The notes under the pieces are model-generated. The model had not been told where the DNA came from. It did no database searches and saw only the letters and a list, made by a program, of their open reading frames with translations. The position numbers and the translations under genes were made by a program. From positions 1 through 32,138 of the forward strand of contig JAFTQR010000025.1 in the NCBI GenBank assembly GCA_017462645.1: a DNA stretch of 32,138 nucleotides, given 5' to 3'. The DNA is from Acholeplasmatales bacterium. Its GTDB lineage: Bacteria; Bacillota_I; Bacilli_A; Acholeplasmatales; Anaeroplasmataceae. Shown here piece after piece: positions 1 to 7,336 of this stretch; within the stretch, counting starts at the first letter, position 1, and each line of letters starts with the position of its first letter.

Positions 1-110
1 CCATGTCTATGTAGGTCGTTACTTCCACTTCGCTTATATGTGAAGTAGCTAATCACTATTGTTGTTATTACACCAATAGTGCCAATAAGACTGATTATAA
101 GCTCAGTCAT
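1..110 (-). CDS. small single-span membrane peptide, runs off the left edge
   Basis: A reading frame opens at ATG (108-110) and stays open to the edge of the window, giving at least 36 residues that begin MTELIISLIGTIGVITT. Residues 4-22 form one hydrophobic segment, followed by a basic, polar tail (YKRSGSNDLHRH). A modest ribosome-binding site, AAAGG, lies upstream on the minus strand. The size and layout (short lead, one membrane span, charged tail) resemble the small proteins annotated as putative holin-like toxins in Bacillota, but that is resemblance only. The C-terminus is not in the window. It lies downstream of the ImmA/XRE module on the same strand, so it may belong to the same accessory segment. 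Confidence 0.45.
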   Translation of the reverse strand, partial: MTELIISLIGTIGVITTIVISYFTYKRSGSNDLHRH

Positions 111-274
111 GTTATCACAACCTTTCCTTTTTATTCTTTTATTATTTAGTTTTTAATTTTTACAATATTAATCTTTATTACTTATCTCTTAATTTTCTAC
201 TCTAACTATTCTGATATTTATTCTTGATCACTTATTATTAAGGCTTCATAATAATTATTAATAAGGTTTGTTTT

Positions 275-302
275 TTATTGCCGCATTTTTATCACCTCCT
301 TT
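275..302 (-). promoter_or_regulatory. perfect Shine-Dalgarno with three-codon minigene (M-R-Q-stop)
   Basis: On the minus strand the sequence AAAGGAGGTGATAAAA leads into ATG CGG CAA TAA (ATG at 286-284, stop at 277-275). This is the best ribosome-binding site in the window, yet it serves only three codons. It lies about ten bases after the T-run of the terminator at 311-362. It could be a leader minigene that sets translation or stability of the downstream transcript toward the peptide at 110, or the remains of a truncated gene. The role is inference. Confidence 0.4.
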
Positions 303-310
303 AATGAAAT

Positions 311-362
311 AAAAAAGCCTTATAAATCAAACTAAAAAAACTTAGTTTAACTTATAAGGCTT
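311..362 (-). terminator. long intrinsic terminator or attenuator
   Basis: Arms 315-325 and 352-362 pair over 11 bp, and the pairing continues through 329-335/342-348 for 7 more bp after a mismatch zone; the loop is A-rich. On the minus strand the stem is followed by a run of six T. It follows the zinc-ribbon/ImmA/XRE unit and precedes the minigene at 286. Confidence 0.75.
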
Positions 363-471
363 CGATAACTTTATAGAAATAATAGCTTCTATACTTATAA
401 CTTCATTTATTAACGTGCGTTTGGTCTTATGGTTGAAACTGCCCCTGTCCACTATTTAATAAATGGTATTA

Positions 472-648
472 TTAATTTTTTCTTGCTGATACTATTAATT
501 CTTTTTCTTTAATAGTTAGCATTAGGCTTGCCTTGCATGCTTCACATTTATATTGAAGCTTTATTACCTTAGCTTCATTTGCCTCCAATTTCTTAATTGG
601 AATCTCTTTAGAGCAGCAAGGACAATATCCATTTTGATATTTTAGCAT
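472..648 (-). CDS. small zinc-ribbon protein, function unknown
   Basis: This 58-residue protein carries two cysteine pairs, CPCC (C9 and C12) and CEAC (C35 and C38), arranged as one zinc ribbon, with a basic C-terminus. The start chosen is ATG at 648 because AAAGGAGGA lies just upstream; a longer in-frame start at 681 has no comparable site. It sits 114 bases downstream of the ImmA-type gene on the same strand and is probably transcribed with it. Small zinc ribbons of this kind occur in phage and conjugative elements, but I do not recognise a named family. Confidence 0.6.
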   Translation of the reverse strand: MLKYQNGYCPCCSKEIPIKKLEANEAKVIKLQYKCEACKASLMLTIKEKELIVSARKN

Positions 649-762
649 TTTATCCTCCTTTCTGGATAAATCATCTTGCATAAACCAGGAATTAATGCTA
701 GAATATACATGTGCGGTGTTTATTTTAACACTATTCTGGTATGAAGATAATTCATACCTTTT

Positions 763-1281
763 TTATTTTAATTTGGTTCTAATTAAAGCACAATCCCTTG
801 ATACATTGCACTTTTTCATTATTTCTTCTACACTCATTCCTATAGTTGCTTCATATGGACATAATATTTCTCCACATAATGCTTTAGCTTGCCATTCCAT
901 ACTTTCATAGGCTCTAAGCTCGTTATTTTCAAATTCTCTATCAAGTATTGGTGTATATCCAAGCATGCACAACATTGCATGACACATCTCATGCAATATA
1001 TGTGCTCTAAATCCTCCAACACCATTACATGCCCCTTCATATATTGATTCCTTAATCTCTATATGATAGCTTCCATTTAGGTTTGGTATACATCTTGCAG
1101 GAACCTTCATCCAATCCTCTTCTACTATCTCAACTGTAATATTGGGAAATATAGAGTGTATTTCTTCAAATGCTTTTATTACATTAAATTTAAATCTACT
1201 TCTACATTTAAATATTTTTCTTATTATTTTTGCTAACATTCTAAGCGTATGTCTGTCTATCGCTTTAGTCTTGTAATCCAC
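763..1281 (-). CDS. ImmA/IrrE-type metallopeptidase
   Basis: The 172-residue protein carries the zinc-peptidase motif HEMCH (H97, E98, H101) with a downstream glutamate in MEWQAKAL (about E129) that fits the third ligand of the ImmA/IrrE (M78-like) family. Members usually cleave or antagonise a partner XRE repressor, and in ICEBs1 ImmA cleaves ImmR; that role is inferred here from family and context. The GTG start at 1281 overlaps the last codons of the XRE gene by 17 bases and has AAGGG upstream, so the two are translationally coupled. The C-terminal part (about residues 145-172) looks like a short helical tail with SVEEIMKKCNVS, common in these proteins. Confidence 0.8.
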   Translation of the reverse strand: MDYKTKAIDRHTLRMLAKIIRKIFKCRSRFKFNVIKAFEEIHSIFPNITVEIVEEDWMKVPARCIPNLNGSYHIEIKESIYEGACNGVGGFRAHILHEMCHAMLCMLGYTPILDREFENNELRAYESMEWQAKALCGEILCPYEATIGMSVEEIMKKCNVSRDCALIRTKLK

Positions 1282-1651
1282 TCTTACCCTTCCCTTCTAG
1301 TATCTTCAATATTTTTTTAGCCATATCATCATCTACATCATCAAATGATCTTTGAAATTGTATCGCTACCATTTTTTGTAAATTGGTTGCGCTAGCAAGA
1401 TCGATTTTAATATTATCCTTGCTTTCATCTATGGCCTTTTCTAATTCTAAAATTTCATTTGCATCTAATTCATAGTGCTCAATTATTTTTTCCTTCCAAC
1501 CATCCGGAATTGGTCTTCTTCCGCATTCTACCGATGAAATATAAGCACATGATACTCCCAAAAATTCTTTAGCATCATTTAAGATTTCGCGATGCTTCAA
1601 TCTTAGAATTCTAAAAAATTCTCCAAATGCTGTGTATTTCATATTAATCAC
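1265..1651 (-). CDS. XRE-family helix-turn-helix regulator
   Basis: The 128-residue protein has an N-terminal Cro/C1-type helix-turn-helix (about residues 8-65, with GVSCAYISSVECGRRPIP as the recognition region), then an acidic helical C-terminal part likely used for dimerisation or cleavage. It is the probable partner and target of the ImmA-type protein encoded just after it. The GTG at 1651 has AAAGGA five bases upstream; an ATG at 1642 is an alternative, three codons shorter. It is transcribed from a near-consensus promoter at 1693-1721 that contains a repeated TTGACA, which could be its own operator. Pairing of XRE and ImmA is typical of integrative elements and prophages; no integrase is present in the window. 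Confidence 0.8.
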   Translation of the reverse strand: MINMKYTAFGEFFRILRLKHREILNDAKEFLGVSCAYISSVECGRRPIPDGWKEKIIEHYELDANEILELEKAIDESKDNIKIDLASATNLQKMVAIQFQRSFDDVDDDMAKKILKILEGKGKSGLQD

Positions 1652-1692
1652 TTTTATCCTTTCGCAATATCTTATTTAATTTTTACACCATC

Positions 1693-1721
1693 ATTATACA
1701 AAATATGTCAAAGTTTGTCAA
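1693..1721 (-). promoter_or_regulatory. near-consensus sigma-A promoter of the XRE/ImmA unit with possible operator
   Basis: The minus strand reads TTGACA, 17 bases, TATAAT. Within the spacer a second TTGACA follows the first after four bases, giving a short direct repeat over the -35 region that would suit a self-regulating XRE repressor. The operator role is inference. Confidence 0.8.
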
Positions 1722-1768
1722 CTATATTCTAAATATTTTTTACTAAATCTGTAAAATTAAGGTAAATA

Positions 1769-1794
1769 AAAAAATAGTTGTTAAACTATTTTTT
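1769..1794 (-). terminator. terminator at the end of the hisS-to-lspA operon
   Basis: Arms AATAGTT (773-779) and AACTATT (784-790) extend into flanking A and T runs to about 11 bp, with a 4-base loop and a T-run on the minus strand. It lies 17 bases after the lspA stop and could work in both directions. Confidence 0.7.
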
Positions 1795-1810
1795 ATGTTT
1801 TTTATTTATT

Positions 1811-2332
1811 TTATATTTCTTGGCTATACTTCTTCACTCTTTTTTCATAAAAGAATAAATAATCTATTGCGAAGAATATTAGGCCTAAAACTAGATATAC
1901 ATCTGCAACATTGAATATAGGAAAATTACTACCTGTAATAGCTCTTGATATAACATTTAATGGTTCAAAAACTATCATATCTACTACACCCTCTCTACCC
2001 TCTGATAGTGGTGTAATTGATATAAATCTATCATATAAATTACCAACACAGCCAGCTAAAGCCATTGTTAGAGAAAATGACATAAATTTATGCTTTTTCC
2101 AGTCATTTTTTATACAAAAATAACCTAAAATAATAGAGCCAATAATACTAATAAGAACTAAAATTGGTGTATTATCCTCCATCATTCCCCAGGCAGCACC
2201 CTTATTATAGGTAAGCTCTAATGATAGAAAATTAGGTATTACCTCTTTTGTTCCTACTAAATCCATTGCCCAATATTTAGTTAACTGATCAATAATATAT
2301 AAAGCTACAAATATTATACATGTAATTAGCAT
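1811..2332 (-). CDS. lspA: lipoprotein signal peptidase (signal peptidase II)
   Basis: This 173-residue inner-membrane aspartyl protease would cleave the signal peptide of prolipoproteins after lipid modification. Visible signatures are DQLTKYW near the N-terminus, YNKGAAWG, the first catalytic aspartate in GNLYDRF and the second in FNVADVYLVLG, with four hydrophobic segments. The loop between the two catalytic motifs is longer than usual (an extra stretch with TPLSEGREG and SRAITGSN). It is the last gene of the T-box operon, 9 bases after the 117-residue membrane protein, and is followed by a terminator. In most Bacillota lspA sits with rluD or ileS; here it follows a protease and dCMP deaminase. 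Confidence 0.93.
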   Translation of the reverse strand: MLITCIIFVALYIIDQLTKYWAMDLVGTKEVIPNFLSLELTYNKGAAWGMMEDNTPILVLISIIGSIILGYFCIKNDWKKHKFMSFSLTMALAGCVGNLYDRFISITPLSEGREGVVDMIVFEPLNVISRAITGSNFPIFNVADVYLVLGLIFFAIDYLFFYEKRVKKYSQEI

Positions 2333-2341
2333 AGTAAACTC

Positions 2342-2695
2342 CTATGTAAATAGTATTATTATTACTATCGCTAGTATATAAATTGTTATTGCTAGTGCGA
2401 TAGTATTAGCTAATACTATATATTTTATATTTTTATTATTTCCTTTTGTTATACCTTTTAGGTATAGGTAATTAAATAATACTGCAAATATTAATATTAA
2501 TGTTGCGATAAATAGGAATAATAATGGTAAATAATATTTAAACATTATTAGATTAATAGAAAGACATATAGGACCTGATATTAATAATCCTGAAATTAGA
2601 AAAGCTATTATGCCTGTTGATATTTTTTCTGATAGTGGAATATTAAGTTTTTTTATTTCCTCATCTGCAAGCTTATAATTTTTAATTATATTCAT
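2342..2695 (-). CDS. small integral membrane protein, unknown function
   Basis: The 117-residue protein begins with about 25 polar residues (NYKLADEEIKKLNIPLSEK) and then has three or four hydrophobic segments at about 28-50, 53-77 and 90-116. I do not recognise a family and see no catalytic motif. Its start codon overlaps the stop of the Lon-like protease gene by one base (TAATG), so the two are translationally coupled and may act together in the membrane. It lies between the protease and lspA in the T-box operon. Membership of a secretion or membrane-maintenance unit is only a guess from its neighbours. Confidence 0.65.
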   Translation of the reverse strand: MNIIKNYKLADEEIKKLNIPLSEKISTGIIAFLISGLLISGPICLSINLIMFKYYLPLLFLFIATLILIFAVLFNYLYLKGITKGNNKNIKYIVLANTIALAITIYILAIVIIILFT

Positions 2696-3693
2696 TATTT
2701 TATGCTCCTTAAATATTCTAGGGCATCATCAAAGGTTTCAACTATAACGAATTCCATTTTTTCATGTCCAGGATATGATAAATATGCATCATATGCATTT
2801 TTTGCATTATCACTAGGACAGAAAAAGATATCTACATCATTATCTATAGCAGTTGCTACCTTTTCTCTTTCTCCACCTATAGGACCAACAGTACCATTCA
2901 TATTAATTGTTCCTGTACCTGATATTTTATAGCCTTTTGTTATGTCTTCTTCTATTAATTTATTATAAATAGATAGTGTTTGTAATAATCCTCCACTAGG
3001 ACCACCAACACTATTTGTGTTTATTTTAACTGATGGAGATAGAGTTTCGAAATTAACACTATATGGTGCTAATATATAAAATAAATCCCATATTTCTTCA
3101 GTTATAGTAATTTGAAATTCCTCATTATTTCTTAAGATTGTAAAAACAGTACCAGCTAATCTTTTATTATATTCAGTTGCGTAGTTGACCCAATCAGTAT
3201 AAGATATATCGTTAACCTTAATAATTTGGTCACCTGATTTAAGAGGTGAGCCATCCTTATAATAGGTTACTGTTACTGGTAATCTTTCATAATCAATATT
3301 AACCTTAGAATCAACCTTCATAGCTCTTGTATATGCTACAATTAAGGCTTTATTAATAGAGTTATTATATTGAAGCTTACCAATTATTTGAGAATCGCCT
3401 CTTGTAAGGGATACCTGATATTCACCAAGCTCATTATGCTCAGAAACTGGATCCATTGAGGATATCCAGTTTTGGAATATAGTAGTACGATTATAAACAG
3501 TAACATATAATGAGGAAAAAGAACCCTTTTCCTCATAATTAGAATTAACCTCAATAACATTATTTACAGGCATAGTTCCACCCTTTGTTGTTATTTCATG
3601 ATCAGTTCTAACAGTCCCTACAACTAATAATGGTATATTTATTATTAAAGCAATACATATAACTATCCAATATCTTTTTAAAAGATATTTCAT
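2695..3693 (-). CDS. membrane-anchored PDZ/Lon-type (S16) protease, YlbL-like
   Basis: The 332-residue protein has one N-terminal membrane anchor (about residues 9-27), an extracellular region, a PDZ-like segment (about 140-200, with GSPLKSGDQIIKVND) and a C-terminal Lon protease domain. The catalytic serine is S233 in GGPSGGL and the paired lysine is K278 in GGEREKVATA, matching the Ser-Lys dyad of Lon. The architecture is that of YlbL of Bacillus, a protease on the outer face of the membrane. No ATPase domain is present, so it is ATP-independent. The ATG at 3693 is preceded by GGGTGA. It lies between dCMP deaminase and the small membrane protein in the T-box operon; its substrate cannot be told from the sequence. 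Confidence 0.85.
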   Translation of the reverse strand: MKYLLKRYWIVICIALIINIPLLVVGTVRTDHEITTKGGTMPVNNVIEVNSNYEEKGSFSSLYVTVYNRTTIFQNWISSMDPVSEHNELGEYQVSLTRGDSQIIGKLQYNNSINKALIVAYTRAMKVDSKVNIDYERLPVTVTYYKDGSPLKSGDQIIKVNDISYTDWVNYATEYNKRLAGTVFTILRNNEEFQITITEEIWDLFYILAPYSVNFETLSPSVKINTNSVGGPSGGLLQTLSIYNKLIEEDITKGYKISGTGTINMNGTVGPIGGEREKVATAIDNDVDIFFCPSDNAKNAYDAYLSYPGHEKMEFVIVETFDDALEYLRSIK

Positions 3694-3703
3694 AAAATCA
3701 CCC

Positions 3704-4162
3704 TTACTTTAATTCAATAAATAATTCATGCATTTTAGAATATGTAACCCCTGCTGCATCTAGCATTCTTCTTGATGCTATATTAGAATCACTATCCTTA
3801 TATTTATCATTCATATAAACAATATGCTTAATGCCAGATTGAATAATTAGCTTAGCACATTCATTACAAGGGAATAATGTAACATATAATGTAGCACCCT
3901 TTATATTAGATGTACAATTTAAAATTGCATTTGGCTCTGCATGCACAACATATGGGTATTTTGTATTTAGGCTATTTTCATCTGTTTTACCCCAAGGAAA
4001 AACATCATCACTACAGCCTGTTGGAAAGCCATTATAGCCAATTCCAATTATTCTTTTATCCTGGTTTACAACACAAGCACCAACCTGTGTAGATGGGTCC
4101 TTACTTCTTTTTGCTGATAATAAGGCAACACCCATAAAATATTGATCCCAGCTTATATGCAT
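3704..4162 (-). CDS. dCMP deaminase (ComEB-type)
   Basis: The 152-residue cytidine/deoxycytidylate deaminase has the HAE motif (H74, E76) and PCNEC (C99, C102), which hold zinc and the catalytic glutamate. Other family signs are [11 protein letters not shown] near the N-terminus and [12 protein letters not shown]. It would convert dCMP to dUMP and feed thymidylate synthesis. Its length is usual for the family. It lies 13 bases downstream of aspS and 10 bases upstream of the protease gene, inside the T-box operon. A general tRNA-editing or riboflavin deaminase is less likely because of the GYNG...C.D segment typical of dCMP deaminases. Confidence 0.9.
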   Translation of the reverse strand: MHISWDQYFMGVALLSAKRSKDPSTQVGACVVNQDKRIIGIGYNGFPTGCSDDVFPWGKTDENSLNTKYPYVVHAEPNAILNCTSNIKGATLYVTLFPCNECAKLIIQSGIKHIVYMNDKYKDSDSNIASRRMLDAAGVTYSKMHELFIELK

Positions 4163-4175
4163 AATATCACCCCTG

Positions 4176-5477
4176 TTATGGATTTAATCTATCTGGTCCA
4201 CGGAAGATAAACATTGCATCCTTAATACCTTGGTCAAAGATTAGCATTGTAATTCTATCTACACCAATACCAAATCCACCATGTGGAGGGCATCCGTATT
4301 TAAAGAAGTCTAAATAGAATTTAACATCCTCCTCTAAGCCCTTTTCAGCTGCTTGCTTACATAATACATCATATCTATGCTCTCTTTGAGCACCTGTTGT
4401 AATTTCACAGCCCTTCCAAATTAAATCATATCCACAAGGTACACCCTTTTCATCTCTCATATGATAGAATGCTCTGCATTCAGCACTATAGCCTGTAACA
4501 AATAGGAATTCATGTCCATACTTGTCCATAGCGAATTGCTTACACATTCTTTCACCCTCAGTAGTTAAATCACCCTTTTCAGATTCATCAACCTTATAGC
4601 CATATCTAGCCTCTAGCTCATCATATAAATCATGTAGGTCAATACGTGGGAAAGGTAATGTGGGTACTATAATATCAATATTATATACCTTCTTAATTTC
4701 CTCACCATATTTCTCACTTACAGCCTTTAATGCATAAGTTAGCATTTCCTCTTCCATCTTCATAACATCGTCATATGAATTGATATATGAGAATTCTAAA
4801 TCGAAGCCTGTAAATTCAGTCGCATGCTTACGGCTTGCGAACTTTTCAGCTCTAAATACTGGTCCTGACTCGAAAATTCTTTCAAAGCCTGAAGCCATAG
4901 CCATTTGCTTATAAAATTGAGGTGATTGAGCTAAATAAGCATTTCTATCAAAATAATCAACCTTAAATACACCAGCACCTGATTCAGATTCAGCACCAAT
5001 TAGCTTAGGTGAATGGATTTCAATAAAATCTCTTTCTACTAAGAATTCACGACATTTAGCTACAAAATAAGATTGTGTTTTAAACATTAATGTATTTTTA
5101 TCAGTACGTAAATCAATCCATCTATAATCTAATCTTAAGTCGATATTAGTCTCTTCTCCCTTAGGGGCAACAATTGGAGATGGCTCAGCAATTGATTCAA
5201 TCTTAATAGTATCTGGATACATTTCCATATTATTAAGCTTAACATACTCACTTGCTAGAATTAAGCCCTCTGCAGAAATTACAGAATCAATTGTTATTTG
5301 ATTTAAAATTTCTTCAAGCTCTGGATGCTTTTCCTTTTCAATTGTTAATTGAAGCTTTCCAGATACATCTCTTAATACAATAAAGCACATCCATTTTTTA
5401 TTTCTAATATTTTCAACAAAGCCTGCAACCTTATTTACCTCTCCAAGCTTTATATCCTTTAACATTACTCTTTCCAT
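4176..5477 (-). CDS. aspS: aspartate-tRNA ligase, archaeal-type (probably non-discriminating)
   Basis: The 433-residue class IIb synthetase has an N-terminal OB-fold anticodon-binding domain (about 1-100, with [13 protein letters not shown]), motif 2 at about 207-228 (FRAEKF...TEFTGFDLE) and motif 3 in [10 protein letters not shown] near the end. It lacks the GAD insertion of the standard bacterial AspRS (about 590 residues), so it is the short archaeal-like type. Such enzymes often charge both tRNA-Asp and tRNA-Asn, the latter amended by GatCAB; whether this one does is inference. The start at 5477 was chosen for AAGGAG upstream and for lying four bases past the hisS stop; the longer frame would overlap hisS. 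An AsnRS is less likely given the [10 protein letters not shown]-terminus. Confidence 0.88.
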   Translation of the reverse strand: MERVMLKDIKLGEVNKVAGFVENIRNKKWMCFIVLRDVSGKLQLTIEKEKHPELEEILNQITIDSVISAEGLILASEYVKLNNMEMYPDTIKIESIAEPSPIVAPKGEETNIDLRLDYRWIDLRTDKNTLMFKTQSYFVAKCREFLVERDFIEIHSPKLIGAESESGAGVFKVDYFDRNAYLAQSPQFYKQMAMASGFERIFESGPVFRAEKFASRKHATEFTGFDLEFSYINSYDDVMKMEEEMLTYALKAVSEKYGEEIKKVYNIDIIVPTLPFPRIDLHDLYDELEARYGYKVDESEKGDLTTEGERMCKQFAMDKYGHEFLFVTGYSAECRAFYHMRDEKGVPCGYDLIWKGCEITTGAQREHRYDVLCKQAAEKGLEEDVKFYLDFFKYGCPPHGGFGIGVDRITMLIFDQGIKDAMFIFRGPDRLNP

Positions 5478-5481
5478 ATTA

Positions 5482-6789
5482 CTACTCCTTTTTTTCCTTA
5501 CATGATGCACAAGGGCTTGTCCCTTGATTTAGCTTATTTATGATATATGGGTATACATCATAAATAGAAATTGTTTCTTGAATATCAGTTAAGTTATCCT
5601 TAATATTAATCTTAAAATCATCAAGCTCATTATCACCTAATATACATGTGAATCTAGCATTATTCTTATCTGCAGCCTTAAATTGAGCCTTTAGGCCTCT
5701 ACCTAAATAATCCATTTCACAAGATAATCCACCAATTCTACAGATATTCATAAGCTTTAAGCATTCAGCCTGAGCTCTTGCTCCTAAGCCAATAAAATAA
5801 GCATGAATTGATTCAGGCTTAGTTAATGGCTTACCTGATAGGTTTGAGGCTAACAATAATCTTTCTAAGCCAAAGGCCATACCAACACCTGGTGTTTGAG
5901 GTCCATCTAAATCCTTAATAAGCTTATCATATCTACCACCAGCACCAATTACATTTTGAGCACCAAACTCAGGTACATTTACCTCTAGCTCAAATACTGT
6001 ATGACAATAATAATCTAAGCCTCTAACTAGATTTTCATCAACCTCATATTGAATTTGCATGGCATCTAATGCTTCTAATACCTTTTTAAAATGCTCCTTA
6101 GATTCTTCAGTCAAATAATCCTTAATCTTAGGTGCATTTTTAAAGAATTCCTTATGTCTATCAACCTTACAATCTAAGATTCTTAATGGATTCTTTTCTA
6201 ATCTATTTAAGCAATCACCACAAAGCTCATCCTTATATTGACTAAAATGCTCGATTAATACATTACGGTAATTAGTTCTAGATTCCTCATCACCTAATGA
6301 ATTAATCTTAACCTTAATATCCTTAAGACCTAATGCACGAATTAATGAAGCACCTAACGCAATTATTTCTGCATCAATTAATGGTGAATTACTACCTAAT
6401 GCCTCAACACCAAATTGATTAAATTGTCTATTTCTACCCTTTTGTGGTCTTTCATATCTAAACATAGGACCCATATAGAATAGCTTTGATACAGGATTTT
6501 CTACATATAGCTTATTTTCAATATAAGCTCTTGCAACACCTGCAGTACCCTCAGGTCTTAGGGTAATCATTCTATCTCCTCTATCCTTAAAATCATATGT
6601 TTCCTTTGTAACCATATCAGATGTATCATTTTGATCTCTATGGAACACATTAAAAGACTCAAAAATAGGAGTTCTTATTTCCTTATAATTATAAATTTTA
6701 CAAATCTTACGAATAACATCCTCAAGCTTTGCCCAATCTCTGGACTCACCTGGTAGGATATCGTATGTTCCCTTTGGCTTAGTAATCAT
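5482..6789 (-). CDS. hisS: histidine-tRNA ligase
   Basis: The 435-residue class IIa synthetase opens with the typical KPKGTYDILP, followed by RTPIFE, TLRPEGTAGVARA, motif 2 (FRYERPQKGRNRQFNQFG, about 110-127), the histidine-binding LVRGLDYYCHTVFE, GAGGRYDKL and motif 3 GMAFGLERLLL. The C-terminal anticodon domain is present, with a short extra tail holding two cysteines (SPCASCKEKKE). The start at 6789 has GGAGGG upstream and lies one base after the GNAT stop; a longer in-frame start overlaps that gene and has no site. It is second in the T-box operon, ahead of aspS, as in many Bacillota. Confidence 0.96.
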   Translation of the reverse strand: MITKPKGTYDILPGESRDWAKLEDVIRKICKIYNYKEIRTPIFESFNVFHRDQNDTSDMVTKETYDFKDRGDRMITLRPEGTAGVARAYIENKLYVENPVSKLFYMGPMFRYERPQKGRNRQFNQFGVEALGSNSPLIDAEIIALGASLIRALGLKDIKVKINSLGDEESRTNYRNVLIEHFSQYKDELCGDCLNRLEKNPLRILDCKVDRHKEFFKNAPKIKDYLTEESKEHFKKVLEALDAMQIQYEVDENLVRGLDYYCHTVFELEVNVPEFGAQNVIGAGGRYDKLIKDLDGPQTPGVGMAFGLERLLLASNLSGKPLTKPESIHAYFIGLGARAQAECLKLMNICRIGGLSCEMDYLGRGLKAQFKAADKNNARFTCILGDNELDDFKINIKDNLTDIQETISIYDVYPYIINKLNQGTSPCASCKEKKE

Positions 6790-6790
6790 T

Positions 6791-7336
6791 TTATTTCCCT
6801 CCAAAATACTCATATTTGTAATATGCATAATATAGTCCAAGATCATATCCATTCTTCATTTGGACCATTTTTTCATATTCATATTTAAATCCACATGCTA
6901 GTATTACATTTTTAGATGCAATATTATTTACTGTATGACCAGCAACAATCTTATCATAAAACAAATACCTAAAACCTACATCAATAATAGCTCTTAAGCA
7001 TTTTTTCATAATACCTTGGCCCCAATACTCTCTTTTAAGAATATATCCAACCTCTGCAGTATTTGTTCTTTTATCTAATGTATGGAAATCAATGATTCCA
7101 ATCATTTCATTCCTAATACATATTGCATACCCAATTGGTAATCCATCTAATGGTCTTTGATTAAATATATTTCTAATTGTCCATAAGGCCTCATCTGGTC
7201 TTTTAAATGGTCCCCAATTAAGATATTTAGTCGTTATAGCATCCTTACCGATTAAATAATAATCCATGTAATCAGCCTCATTGATTTCTCTTAAATTAAT
7301 ACTTCCTAGCTTAATATTTGGTAAATTGATTTTCAT
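6791..7336 (-). CDS. GNAT family N-acetyltransferase (RimJ/RimL-like)
   Basis: The 181-residue protein shows the GNAT fold order: a first strand with LRE, an early helix (residues about 20-60), then AEVGYILKREYWGQGIMKKCLRAII, in which YWGQGIMKK corresponds to the acetyl-CoA pyrophosphate-binding motif A, and VNNIASKNVILACGFKYE, the usual NxxSxxxxxxxGF segment. It transfers an acetyl group from acetyl-CoA, probably to an amine on a protein, but the target is unknown. It is the first gene after the T-box terminator, with AAGGAGA before its ATG, and ends one base before hisS. Its place at the head of a tRNA synthetase operon is unusual. Confidence 0.85.
   Translation of the reverse strand: MKINLPNIKLGSINLREINEADYMDYYLIGKDAITTKYLNWGPFKRPDEALWTIRNIFNQRPLDGLPIGYAICIRNEMIGIIDFHTLDKRTNTAEVGYILKREYWGQGIMKKCLRAIIDVGFRYLFYDKIVAGHTVNNIASKNVILACGFKYEYEKMVQMKNGYDLGLYYAYYKYEYFGGK

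Larger units (their letters stand above)
111..471. other. 360-bp region without a normal gene, structured on the minus strand
   Basis: No credible protein gene is visible here. On the minus strand it holds a strong terminator-like hairpin (311-362), a perfect Shine-Dalgarno with a three-codon frame (275-302), and then AT-rich sequence leading to the small membrane peptide at 110. Between 342 and 452 a 36-codon GTG frame exists, but it has no ribosome-binding site. The GC-rich stretch at about 413-452 stands out from its AT-rich surroundings and may be a structured RNA segment. Confidence 0.4.

Noticed and set aside
342-452. 36-codon GTG frame on the minus strand (VDRGSFNHKTKRT...)
   Set aside because: No ribosome-binding site, and the frame runs into the terminator stem; kept only as a possible structured segment.
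695-910. Plus-strand frame antisense to the ImmA-type gene
   Set aside because: It has no ribosome-binding site and overlaps a well-supported gene; the same holds for the other plus-strand frames inside minus-strand genes (about 1911, 2702, 3910, 9769, 12821, 18127, 20363, 25417).
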